15,220 nucleotides of DNA from Bacillota bacterium (GCA_023434855.1 JAEYSJ010000348.1:1-15220); one strand, 5' to 3'. Counted from the first letter of the stretch, positions 1 through 6,047 are shown. Numbers and translations: made by a program. Notes: generated from the letters alone by a model not told the origin.

Positions 1-1125
1 ATTTACCGTGGCGCCATTGGCCACCGTGGTGACAGTGGCGTTCTGCTCGGGCCCCTGGCCGTGGAAATTCCCGCCGATGAGGGCCGTACCGCCGCCGCTA
101 TCGCCGGATACGTCGATCTTAGTTCCGGCGGCGAGGGCGACGGTATTGCCCAGCACTTTGACCGTACCGCCGGTCTGTCCGGCGCTTTTGCCGGAAGCGT
201 CCAGCGTACCGCTGTTTGCCACCGCACCGGTCGTCCCGCCATCCAGGATGATAACCCCGTTTTTGCTGCCAATGCTTTGCGCTTCAATGACGCCCGTGTT
301 GTTGAGCACCGAACCGGCAAGAGCGTTGGCGGCCCTGGCGGTCATATACACCTGCCCGCCATTGGCCTGAATGAGGTTCTGGTTATCGGCCTCGGCATTT
401 AAGGCCGCCTGGGTTACGGCCAAGCTATACAGTCCATCGCCGTTAAAGTCAAGGGTTGCGGCATTGCCGGCGCCAAAGGCCACTGTTCCCTGATTGGCAA
501 CTATTACCCCCTTGTTCGAAACCTGTCCACCCAGGAGCGCCACATAACCGCCATTGGCAGCCGTGATCGTGCCTTGGTTCACTACTGAACCGCCACTGCC
601 GCTAAAATTATATATCCCCTTCTGAAAATCGCTGTCGGAAATATTGAGCGTTGAAGCCACAATCCCACCGACATTCACCGAAGACCCCGGCGCAAACAAA
701 ACCCCGTTGGTATTCACCAAGAACACCTGGCCATTGGCGTTTAAATGTCCATAAATACTTGACGCGTTGTTCCCCACAACCCGGTTCAGGGCAATCGAAC
801 TTGCGCCGGGCTGCAAGAAATTAACCGTCTCGTTCGCCGCAATATTAAAACTCTGCCAGTTAATGATCAGCTTATTCGTAGTTTGCGTAATATTCGTCGT
901 ATTCCCGTTTTGCGAAATAGTGCCCGCCCCGGACGTAATCTGCCCACCGGTCTGGCTCGCATACACCGGCATTGTCATCGTTGCCAACAGCATCGTTGCC
1001 GCTGCCACCGGTGGCAAAATAGTTCTCGCCAGGGCTTTTAGGGGACCCAGGCTTAAGCTTCTTGGCTGGCCTGCTATATGGCTTCCTTTGCCGCGTTCCC
1101 ATTCACGCCGCCATTTTCGCTGCAT
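1..1125 (-). CDS. TpsA-like filamentous haemagglutinin exoprotein, N-terminal part (partial)
   Basis: Secreted exoprotein of a two-partner secretion system. The reading frame is open without a stop from ATG at 1125 to the left edge (375 codons), so the C-terminus is missing. An AAAGGAGTGA ribosome binding site lies just upstream of the start. Residues 1-56 form a long, basic, extended signal peptide (MQRKWRREW...) with a hydrophobic stretch and a likely cleavage after VYA. Residues from about 57 match the TPS/haemagglutination-activity domain: ITSGAGTISQNGNTTNI, then NWQSFNIA, FLQPGASSIALNRV, and LVNTNGVLFAPG, a variant of the NPNG motif. From about residue 180 the sequence becomes Gly/Asn/Val-rich with repeated 'NxGxI.A..G' patterns, typical of a right-handed beta-helix. 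It follows the tpsB gene by 103 nt on the same strand. The base composition is clearly richer in G+C than the genes to the right. The family assignment is secure; its biological role (adhesin, haemolysin or toxin) cannot be told without the C-terminus. Confidence 0.93.
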   Translation of the reverse strand, partial: MQRKWRREWERGKGSHIAGQPRSLSLGPLKALARTILPPVAAATMLLATMTMPVYASQTGGQITSGAGTISQNGNTTNITQTTNKLIINWQSFNIAANETVNFLQPGASSIALNRVVGNNASSIYGHLNANGQVFLVNTNGVLFAPGSSVNVGGIVASTLNISDSDFQKGIYNFSGSGGSVVNQGTITAANGGYVALLGGQVSNKGVIVANQGTVAFGAGNAATLDFNGDGLYSLAVTQAALNAEADNQNLIQANGGQVYMTARAANALAGSVLNNTGVIEAQSIGSKNGVIILDGGTTGAVANSGTLDASGKSAGQTGGTVKVLGNTVALAAGTKIDVSGDSGGGTALIGGNFHGQGPEQNATVTTVANGATVN

Positions 1126-1228
1126 TTTTCGTCACTCCTTTGACATTTTTTAGAACAATTCCCACCCTGGGGCTGTTAAACGTTCCTCAATTGCTCTCCC
1201 TCTATTTAGTCATTTTTAAAATCAATTT

Positions 1229-2959
1229 TTAGAAGTACCGTATGCCGGTCAGCCACCACCGGCCGTGTTTGTTAGAAGTCTCCGTCGCATCCGCGCTGGA
1301 AGACAACTTCCAGGCGTAATCGACCCGAATGCTGTACTTTTTCTGGCCGTTTAAGATAAGACCCAATCCCGCGCCGCTGAGGGTCCGGGAAGAATCGCCG
1401 TCTGCATAGCTGTTTTTACTGCCGTCGACGTAGCCGCAATCAATAAACGCCGCCAGTTGGAATTTTGGGGTCGGCAGATTATAGCGCAGTTCCCCGGTAA
1501 AGATATAACCATCGTCGCCGGGAGCCTCACCCTGGGCATAGGCCCGTACGCCATTGCCCCCGCCGAGATAAAGTTTTCCCGATGAATCAAGGTTCTTGCT
1601 GGCCAGCTGGCCGGTAAGCGACAGATAGAAGTTCAACCGGTCATTCAAGCGCTGCAGCCGATTGAATGAAAAGTTTGCTTTAGTGTAACGACCGGCGGTC
1701 TGTGCCCCCTGGGCGTCGTTACTCTCCCACGAGTTGCCGGTTGGATCATCACCACCGGTAAAATTAAGCCGGCCGTTCTCTACATTCAGAGCAAAAACGT
1801 TCACGCTGCGGCTGTCCCGACTGACACCGTTCAGGCCTAAGGTCACAAAATTGGCTTTCCGCCGGTCAGAGGAATCGAACAGGTCAATATCGTCAACAAG
1901 CCGGCGAGTAGATACGCCGATCTGAGCATAGAGGTCATAATTGCGGGAGCGGACAATTGGGTACTGCCCGAAGATACCCACAGTTTCGCTAGTGCCGTGG
2001 GCCGAAAGGAGCGAATATTCCTGTTGAAGGGTGTAGTTGAGACGCGAATAATTCACTCCCAGCCGCCAGCCCTGGCTGCCATAGGGCACTATGTAATTCA
2101 TGCTGAAATTGTCCATACCGCCGCCGGTATTACTGTAGCTTAAGTTCAACACGTCCCCTAGGCCACTGGCGTCATTGAAGTTGAGGTTCAGGTTGCCTGG
2201 GTCCGAACCGGTGTAGCGGTTGCCATAATTGTTCATTGATAAATCCCCGGTTAATAGGTCGGCGTTATTGATATCGACAATAAGTTCAGTAGTGCCGGCG
2301 GTCTTGCCCGGAGCCAAAACGGCTTTGATGCTGATCCCGCCGGTATCACTTAGAAGGAGCAACGTGCGTTCCAGTACGTTCCGTTTCACATAGTCACCAC
2401 TCTTGATGTTGCGTAAAAATCTGGCGGCAGCCGCATTGGACAGCTTAGAGTGGTTGCGGATATCAACCCCACTGTACTTTCCCGGCATTATAGCAATTTC
2501 CACTATGCCGTCCACGGTCTCCTGAGCCGGAACATAGGCCTTGGCCACCACAAAGCCCTGATCACGAAAATACTTGGCAACGCGCCCGGCGACGTCTTTC
2601 AGTTCGCCAAGGGTAAGTTCCTTACCAACCGCGTCTTTAACGAGTGCCTGCAGCTTGTCCTCTCCATATATACTCTGGCCGGTGATATGAAAACCGCTGA
2701 CTTTAATCCTGGGGCCTGCTGATGGCCCGGGTGCCACCTCTTGCTGCTGTCCGTTCTCCTCGATGCTGACATCGTTTTTTGGCTGGGCGGGAAACTGCTT
2801 TTGTTTTACACTGTCAGCTACCTGGCCGGGTATTTGATTGACGGCTTGACCGGCATTGGGTGTAGCAGCCAAAGCCGGAGAAACCGCGCCGAAAACCAGT
2901 GCTAAAGCTGGCACCAGGCAGCATACCCTGCTGCGCAGTAATGATTTGTTTCGTAGCAT
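1229..2959 (-). CDS. TpsB-family (ShlB/FhaC/HecB) outer-membrane translocator
   Basis: A 576-residue beta-barrel transporter that should export the adjacent TpsA across the outer membrane. Residues 1-31 are a signal peptide (cleavage near SPALA). A Pro/Gln-rich linker follows (about 35-80), then a POTRA_2-type domain from PRIKVSGFHITG (84) to about 160 and a second POTRA-like segment to about 232. The rest is a ShlB-type 16-strand barrel region. The conserved loop-6 motif is present as GNGVRAYAQGE (VRAY at 471-474), and the protein ends in an aromatic C-terminal strand, GIRYF. The length is normal for the family (about 550-580). The start ATG is preceded by AGAAAGGATG. Its presence is strong evidence for an outer membrane, which among Firmicutes points to Negativicutes or Halanaerobiales. 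Confidence 0.95.
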   Translation of the reverse strand: MLRNKSLLRSRVCCLVPALALVFGAVSPALAATPNAGQAVNQIPGQVADSVKQKQFPAQPKNDVSIEENGQQQEVAPGPSAGPRIKVSGFHITGQSIYGEDKLQALVKDAVGKELTLGELKDVAGRVAKYFRDQGFVVAKAYVPAQETVDGIVEIAIMPGKYSGVDIRNHSKLSNAAAARFLRNIKSGDYVKRNVLERTLLLLSDTGGISIKAVLAPGKTAGTTELIVDINNADLLTGDLSMNNYGNRYTGSDPGNLNLNFNDASGLGDVLNLSYSNTGGGMDNFSMNYIVPYGSQGWRLGVNYSRLNYTLQQEYSLLSAHGTSETVGIFGQYPIVRSRNYDLYAQIGVSTRRLVDDIDLFDSSDRRKANFVTLGLNGVSRDSRSVNVFALNVENGRLNFTGGDDPTGNSWESNDAQGAQTAGRYTKANFSFNRLQRLNDRLNFYLSLTGQLASKNLDSSGKLYLGGGNGVRAYAQGEAPGDDGYIFTGELRYNLPTPKFQLAAFIDCGYVDGSKNSYADGDSSRTLSGAGLGLILNGQKKYSIRVDYAWKLSSSADATETSNKHGRWWLTGIRYF

Positions 2960-3065
2960 AATTTCATCCTTTCTGCATTAATAAATCCAAATTAAAGAAA
3001 AGCTCTGTTTTTGCTAAAAACGATACCTCCTCTCAGCTACCCCTTTCCTAATCCGGGGCGTCTTC

Positions 3066-3141
3066 ACGGCGGCAGGAGATAGGCAGAGACCCTTACACAC
3101 GCCGTCATGTCATTTTTCGGCAATAGCTTGCCATTATCTCC
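3066..3141 (-). promoter_or_regulatory. possible structured, pseudoknotted 5' leader of tpsB
   Basis: On the minus strand upstream of tpsB two helices interleave: GGAGATA (3141-3135) with TATCTCC (3081-3075), and ACGGCG (3105-3100) with CGCCGT (3071-3066). A small hairpin, GGCAA-GCTA-TTGCC (3132-3119), sits inside. This would be an H-type pseudoknot about 110 nt before the tpsB start. A weak promoter candidate lies upstream (TTGTTT at 3204-3199, 16 bp, TATTTT at 3182-3177), which would put this region in the transcript. It does not show the conserved sequence of the c-di-GMP-I, TPP, FMN or SAM-I riboswitches. Whether it is a riboswitch, another leader structure or chance pairing is unknown. 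Confidence 0.35.
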
Positions 3142-3149
3142 CCTCTCTG

Positions 3150-3253
3150 ACTTTTGGAAGAATACCTTCCGCGTTAAAAATAAAAACCGGCGATACACAA
3201 ACAATTCACGCCGACTTTACCCAGGATGAAAATTAGCTAAATACTGTCCACAA
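3150..3253 (+). repeat. upstream block shared by sRNA copies 1 and 4 (first copy)
   Basis: About 104 bp immediately upstream of the copy 1 promoter align closely with 4139-4243 upstream of copy 4. Shared stretches include CCGCGTT...AAAATAAAA.CCGG, ACAAACAATT, ACTTTACCCAGGAT and ACTGTCCAC. Each block begins with a small hairpin whose stem changes on both sides: GGAAG/CTTCC here (3156-3160 and 3166-3170) against GGGAG/CTCCC in the other block. This marks a segmental duplication and suggests the hairpin is selected. Confidence 0.8.
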
Positions 3254-3282
3254 CTGAAAGCACTGGTTAGTCATGCTATAAG
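3254..3282 (+). promoter_or_regulatory. promoter of sRNA copy 1
   Basis: -35 CTGAAA (3254-3259), a 17-bp spacer and -10 TATAAG (3277-3282), matching a vegetative sigma-A promoter. The same layout occurs at the same distance before all five copies. Confidence 0.75.
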
Positions 3283-3288
3283 AATTGC

Positions 3289-3372
3289 AAAGCAGACCCC
3301 TCCCTGGAAGGGGCTGTTTCGGGGAAGAACACCGTAGGGCTCCGCCAAGATTCCGCGGTGTTCTTTTATTTT
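3289..3372 (+). ncRNA. tandem small RNA, copy 1 (type A)
   Basis: Predicted RNA of about 84 nt starting about 7 nt after its -10 box. From 5' to 3' it has a CU-rich hairpin (CAG-A-CCCCTCC...GAAGGGG-CTG, 3293-3316), a conserved single-stranded TTTCGGGGAA, and a terminator stem GAACACCG (3327-3334) with CGGTGTTC (3356-3363) followed by a T-run. The terminator loop carries GGCTCCGCCAAGATTCC, which is identical in all five copies. I do not recognise the family by name; the start and end are inferred from the promoter and terminator. Confidence 0.75.
3327..3372 (+). terminator. Rho-independent terminator of sRNA copy 1
   Basis: 8-bp stem GAACACCG/CGGTGTTC with a 21-nt loop, then TTTTATTTTT. Confidence 0.8.
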
Positions 3373-3491
3373 TGTATCAGAATTTATAACTTTTCGGGTG
3401 ACTGCAAGCAGTTGACCTACCCGCAGTTTGTTTCAGAAAATACGCGAACTTTTACAATAGTGGTAAAATTAGTAAAAATGCCCTTCCACCA

Positions 3492-3520
3492 TTGAAAGCA
3501 CCGATTGATCGTGTTATAAT
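3492..3520 (+). promoter_or_regulatory. promoter of sRNA copy 2
   Basis: -35 TTGAAA (3492-3497), a 17-bp spacer and a perfect -10 TATAAT (3515-3520). One of the two strongest promoters in the array. Confidence 0.8.
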
Positions 3521-3526
3521 AATTGC

Positions 3527-3610
3527 GAAGCAGACTCCTCCCAGAGAGGGGCTGTTTCGGGGAAGAACACCGTAGGGCTCCGCCAAGATTCCGCGGTGTT
3601 CTTTTATTTT
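3527..3610 (+). ncRNA. tandem small RNA, copy 2 (type A)
   Basis: Same layout as copy 1. The CU-rich arm is CTCCTCCC paired with GAGGGG. The C-to-T change in the 5' arm is tolerated as a T-G wobble. The terminator stem is GAACACCG (3565-3572) with CGGTGTTC (3594-3601), then TTTTATTTT. A TTG-initiated reading frame of 66 codons crosses this RNA (3523-3723), but it has no ribosome binding site and its start lies at the expected transcript start, so the RNA explanation is preferred. Confidence 0.78.
3565..3610 (+). terminator. Rho-independent terminator of sRNA copy 2
   Basis: 8-bp stem GAACACCG/CGGTGTTC followed by TTTTATTTT. Confidence 0.8.
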
Positions 3611-3696
3611 GCCAACATGCTTATTTGCTGCAGTTCGTCGCCAGAGATACACTGACTTTAGTAATAATCAGAAAATTAGGACAATATTGTCCAGCA

Positions 3697-3725
3697 CTGA
3701 TAGTACCGGTGAATCGTTTTTAACA
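3697..3725 (+). promoter_or_regulatory. weak or decayed promoter of sRNA copy 3
   Basis: -35 CTGATA (3697-3702), a 17-bp spacer and -10 TTAACA (3720-3725). The spacing is kept but both hexamers are poor, so this copy may be weakly expressed or need an activator. Confidence 0.45.
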
Positions 3726-3731
3726 ATAGAA

Positions 3732-3812
3732 AAGCAGACTCCTCCCCAGGATAGCTGTTTCGGGTAGAACACCTTAGGGCTCCGCCAAGATTCCATAGTG
3801 TTCTTTTGTTTT
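3732..3812 (+). ncRNA. tandem small RNA, copy 3 (type B, possibly decaying)
   Basis: A type B copy resembling copy 5. The first hairpin becomes TCCT (3740-3743), a pure CCCC loop (3744-3747) and AGGA (3748-3751), framed by CAG/CTG. The terminator stem is shortened to GAACAC (3767-3772) with GTGTTC (3798-3803), with mismatches above it, then TTTTGTTTT. The loop GGCTCCGCCAAGATTCC is still intact. Weak promoter boxes and a broken stem suggest partial degeneration. Confidence 0.55.
3767..3812 (+). terminator. shortened terminator of sRNA copy 3
   Basis: 6-bp stem GAACAC/GTGTTC followed by TTTTGTTTT; weaker than in the other copies. Confidence 0.55.
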
Positions 3813-4138
3813 ACCAATATGTTTATTAGCTGCAGTTTGTCTTCAAGGGATAATAGTTAGGTTCAGTATCGGCAAAAATTTAAAATATCCCTTCATTGTT
3901 TCTTATTATCTCGTGAAAATTATAACTAATATAATATGTTTTCATCCAAGATATAATAGTTTATATTGTTTTTGTTAGCAATCCGTTGTATTATCTTGGA
4001 AAATTCTATTAATAATAATGGAATTCCTGCGTTATTTTGTAATTTATTTCATTGTATATTGTATTTTATTCAGTTATGATAGTAATTAATTTAACACATC
4101 TTGCAAATATAAACTTTATCTTATTGTAAAATACGCAA
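3813..4138. other. AT-rich spacer splitting the sRNA array
   Basis: The first ~75 nt resemble the inter-copy spacer (TGTTTATTAGCTGCAGTTTGTC). From about 3890 to 4138 the sequence is very AT-rich, with no convincing reading frame or transposase remnant. One inverted repeat is visible: CCAAGATA (3946-3953) with TATCTTGG (3992-3999), 38 nt apart. It has no clear terminal repeats or target duplication, so I cannot call it an insertion element. Confidence 0.6.
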
Positions 4139-4243
4139 ACTTTGGGAGTATCTCTCCCGCGTTTAAAATAAAAGCCGGAAATTACAAACAATTACACGCC
4201 AACTTTACCCAGGATAAGAAAATTAGGTAAACACTGTCCACCA
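4139..4243 (+). repeat. upstream block shared by sRNA copies 1 and 4 (second copy)
   Basis: Diverged duplicate of 3150-3253. Its opening hairpin is GGGAG (4144-4148)/CTCCC (4154-4158). It abuts the -35 box of copy 4 exactly as the first block abuts copy 1. Confidence 0.8.
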
Positions 4244-4272
4244 TTGAAAGCACTGGTTAGTCATGCTATAAT
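4244..4272 (+). promoter_or_regulatory. promoter of sRNA copy 4
   Basis: -35 TTGAAA (4244-4249), a 17-bp spacer and -10 TATAAT (4267-4272). As strong as that of copy 2. Confidence 0.8.
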
Positions 4273-4278
4273 AATTGC

Positions 4279-4362
4279 GAAGCAGACCCCTCCCTAGGAG
4301 GGGCTGTTTCGGGGAAGAACACCGTAGGGCTCCGCCAAGATTCCGCGGTGTTCTTTTATTTT
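4279..4362 (+). ncRNA. tandem small RNA, copy 4 (type A)
   Basis: The clearest type A copy. It has a perfect 7-bp hairpin CCCCTCC (4287-4293)/GGAGGGG (4297-4303) with CAG/CTG below it. The conserved TTTCGGGGAAGAACACCG follows, then terminator stem GAACACCG (4317-4324)/CGGTGTTC (4346-4353) and a T-run. The invariant 17-nt loop is present. A TTG reading frame at 4275-4463 overlaps it but lacks a ribosome binding site. Confidence 0.78.
4317..4362 (+). terminator. Rho-independent terminator of sRNA copy 4
   Basis: 8-bp stem GAACACCG/CGGTGTTC followed by TTTTATTTT. Confidence 0.8.
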
Positions 4363-4446
4363 GTCAACGTGTTTATTTACTGCAGTTTGTCTCAGGAGAT
4401 GCGCCATCTTTTGCCAGAATAAGAAAATCAGGCAGATATTGTACCA

Positions 4447-4475
4447 TTGGAACCATCGGTTAGTCGTGCTATAAC
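4447..4475 (+). promoter_or_regulatory. promoter of sRNA copy 5
   Basis: -35 TTGGAA (4447-4452), a 17-bp spacer and -10 TATAAC (4470-4475). Intermediate in quality. Confidence 0.65.
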
Positions 4476-4481
4476 AATAGC

Positions 4482-4564
4482 AAAGCAGACTCCTCCCCCA
4501 GGATAGCTGTTTCGGGTAGAACACCATAAGGCTCCGCCAAGATTCCATGGTGTTCTTTTGCTTT
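4482..4564 (+). ncRNA. tandem small RNA, copy 5 (type B)
   Basis: The intact type B copy. The first hairpin is TCCT (4491-4494), CCCCC loop (4495-4499), AGGA (4500-4503), inside CAG/CTG. The terminator stem is GAACACCAT (4519-4527) with ATGGTGTTC (4547-4555). Relative to copies 1, 2 and 4 both strands of the upper stem have changed, so pairing is kept. The loop again contains GGCTCCGCCAAGATTCC. A frame-breaking length difference from type A argues against a protein product. Confidence 0.72.
4519..4564 (+). terminator. Rho-independent terminator of sRNA copy 5
   Basis: 9-bp stem GAACACCAT/ATGGTGTTC followed by TTTTGCTTTG. Confidence 0.75.
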
Positions 4565-4581
4565 GTTAATCGACGTAAACC

Positions 4582-4623
4582 AACAATAATACACTATTAC
4601 ATTATAGTGTATTATTGTTTTTT
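4582..4623. terminator. 16-bp AT-rich hairpin after the sRNA array
   Basis: Perfect stem AACAATAATACACTAT (4582-4597) with its complement (4604-4619), loop TACATT, then further T's. It looks like a strong backstop terminator for plus-strand transcription leaving the array. The AT-rich palindrome could alternatively be a small repeat element. Confidence 0.6.
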
Positions 4624-4644
4624 GCCATCTAGTTACCTTATGTT

Positions 4645-4676
4645 GGAATATTATTCGACATTATGTATAATATTCC
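4645..4676. repeat. 10-bp inverted repeat
   Basis: GGAATATTAT (4645-4654) and ATAATATTCC (4667-4676) are perfect complements with a 12-nt loop and only a weak T-tract. Function unknown. Confidence 0.5.
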
Positions 4677-4751
4677 TTCTTGTTACTGGAAATTTTTTTA
4701 GAAATTGAAAAATCTATGGGTAGTTTTTATTGAGTGCCAACAAAATAAACC

Positions 4752-4797
4752 ACGCCACTAGTAAGGTTGTTCAATCCTTATCTAGCGGCGTTTTTTT
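4752..4797. terminator. terminator between the array and the flavoprotein gene
   Basis: Imperfect stem ACGCCACTAGTAAGG with CCTTATCTAGCGGCGT, followed by seven T's on the plus strand. It lies just beyond the stop of the minus-strand flavoprotein gene, so it could serve both convergent transcripts. Confidence 0.65.
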
Positions 4798-4802
4798 AAA
4801 AA

Positions 4803-5351
4803 TTAAATTATATTATTTCCCAATGCTTCAGCTCTCTTTAGTCCGTCCGTCTTCAGAACATCATCTTTATCATGAAGACCTGGCACAATGATTACGCCAC
4901 TATCCTGCCAATTCAGAAATTCAGCAATTAGTTTATAGGATTTAACAATACCTTCGAATTTTGTTTCATCGTTCGCACCGCCGCTGACTAGCAGCGCACA
5001 TTCTTTTATCCTCAATGTCTTTTGCGAAATAAAATAAGAATAGAACTTGTCAATAGCTGCTTTCAGCTGTGCGGGAAACGAGAACCAGTACATCGGTGTT
5101 GCGAATACAACCATGTCGGCTTGTTCCAGCAGCGGCGCAAGTTCATTAAAATCGTCAGGAACAGAACAAGCGGTCCCCGTTTTGAAACATGTCTGACAAT
5201 CAATACATCCTTTAATGCTTTTATCTGAAGTTGTATATTTTACCGTTGTATGTCCCGCCTGCCGGGCGCCGGCAATAAATGCATCTGCCAGCTTGTCGGT
5301 ATTGCCGCCTTTTCTGGGGCTGCCTGTTAAAACAAGTATATTCTTTGACAA
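4803..5351 (-). CDS. iron-sulfur-flavoprotein-like NAD(P)H-dependent FMN reductase
   Basis: 182-residue flavodoxin-fold protein. The FMN phosphate loop is TGSPRKGGNT (9-18). The motif ATPMYWFSFPAQLKAAIDK (84-102) is typical of the NADPH-dependent FMN reductase family. Cysteines 49, 52, 55 and 62 form a C-x2-C-x2-C-x6-C motif, which fits the compact cluster motif of the archaeal/clostridial iron-sulfur flavoprotein (Isf) group, so a [4Fe-4S] cluster is likely. The start is TTG: AAGGAGG lies 9 nt upstream, and the codon just before it is TAG, so no earlier start is possible. It is the last gene of a three-gene minus-strand group. Physiological substrate unknown; quinone, O2 or disulfide reduction are typical for such proteins. 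Confidence 0.85.
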   Translation of the reverse strand: MSKNILVLTGSPRKGGNTDKLADAFIAGARQAGHTTVKYTTSDKSIKGCIDCQTCFKTGTACSVPDDFNELAPLLEQADMVVFATPMYWFSFPAQLKAAIDKFYSYFISQKTLRIKECALLVSGGANDETKFEGIVKSYKLIAEFLNWQDSGVIIVPGLHDKDDVLKTDGLKRAEALGNNII

Positions 5352-5463
5352 CTATTGATACCTCCTTAACAGACTCTCAATTTATTCATTCTTTATCTAT
5401 TATTTCTTCTAAATAATTTGCAGTGTGCTCTCTGAATAGTATGTAACCTTGTAAGCATTTTTC

Positions 5464-6030
5464 CTATATCTCATTGCCAATAGAAAATGCCTGGGCAATT
5501 TGTTTTCCTACAACATAGTAATTTCTGCTGTCGGGAGCATAAATTAAAGGTTTTATTTGTTCAATAACCGGCTGATCTCCCTTTCCTTGTAAGACCTCCT
5601 CAATTTTAACATCCAGGACCTCGCCGATAAATTGAGTATGCAGGCCAATCTCAATAATCTGGATAACTTTGCACTCCAAATTAACAGGAAATTCTTTTAT
5701 ATACGGGGCATCCACTATATCACTTTTCACCACTGTAAGTCCGGTCTTAGCAAATTTATCTTCCTTATGCCTGGAAGCTATGCCGAAGTAATCGGCTTCT
5801 TTTACATAGTTTTCTGAAGGAATATTTATTGTGAACGCCTTTTTGACCAGTAGGTTACCATAAGAATAAGTAGCTTTACGCAGTGAAATTGCGACACAAG
5901 GCGGTGATGAGCAGCAAATACCTCCCCAGGCAGCAGTCATGGCATTGGGATTACCTTCATTATCATAGGTACACACAACCAAGACAGGTGTAGGATAAAG
6001 CAATGTTTTAGCACCCAAACTTTTTTTCAT
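5464..6030 (-). CDS. flavin reductase family protein (flavoredoxin-like)
   Basis: 188 residues, an FMN-binding split-barrel protein. The conserved N-terminal region includes [20 protein letters not shown] (12-31), AAWGG, and [12 protein letters not shown], the usual FMN-contacting segment. The C-terminal [14 protein letters not shown] is a normal end for flavoredoxin-like proteins. Start ATG has AGGAGG 8 nt upstream. It lies between two Isf-like proteins in the same direction, so it probably exchanges electrons or flavin with them; that is inference. The stop is TAG, and the frame continues open for 25 more codons to TGA at 5386 (see findings). Confidence 0.9.
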   Translation of the reverse strand: MKKSLGAKTLLYPTPVLVVCTYDNEGNPNAMTAAWGGICCSSPPCVAISLRKATYSYGNLLVKKAFTINIPSENYVKEADYFGIASRHKEDKFAKTGLTVVKSDIVDAPYIKEFPVNLECKVIQIIEIGLHTQFIGEVLDVKIEEVLQGKGDQPVIEQIKPLIYAPDSRNYYVVGKQIAQAFSIGNEI

Positions 6031-6047
6031 GAATTTCGCCTCCTAAG

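Noticed and set aside
3..1102. Short frames at 3-320 and 872-1102 (minus) and 8-402, 767-1153 (plus)
   Set aside because: They overlap the continuous TpsA frame, which has a signal peptide, conserved TPS motifs and a ribosome binding site.
3066..3180. Cyclic di-GMP-I (GEMM) riboswitch upstream of tpsB
   Set aside because: The conserved GGGCAAACC and GACGCAAAGCC segments are absent.
3289..3372. 6S RNA or T-box identity for the repeated units
   Set aside because: They are too short for 6S RNA (about 180 nt) and have no T-box sequence or downstream amino-acid gene.
3890..4138. Insertion sequence or MITE in the AT-rich spacer
   Set aside because: No transposase frame, clear terminal inverted repeats or target-site duplication can be seen.
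3523..4463. Two similar TTG-initiated proteins (3523-3723 and 4275-4463)
   Set aside because: Their similarity comes entirely from the repeated RNA units. They lack ribosome binding sites, their start is the expected transcript start, and copies 3 and 5 break the frame.
3254..4564. CRISPR array
   Set aside because: The repeats are about 100 bp with promoters and terminators, the spacing is irregular at about 200-550 bp, the spacers resemble one another, and there are no cas genes.
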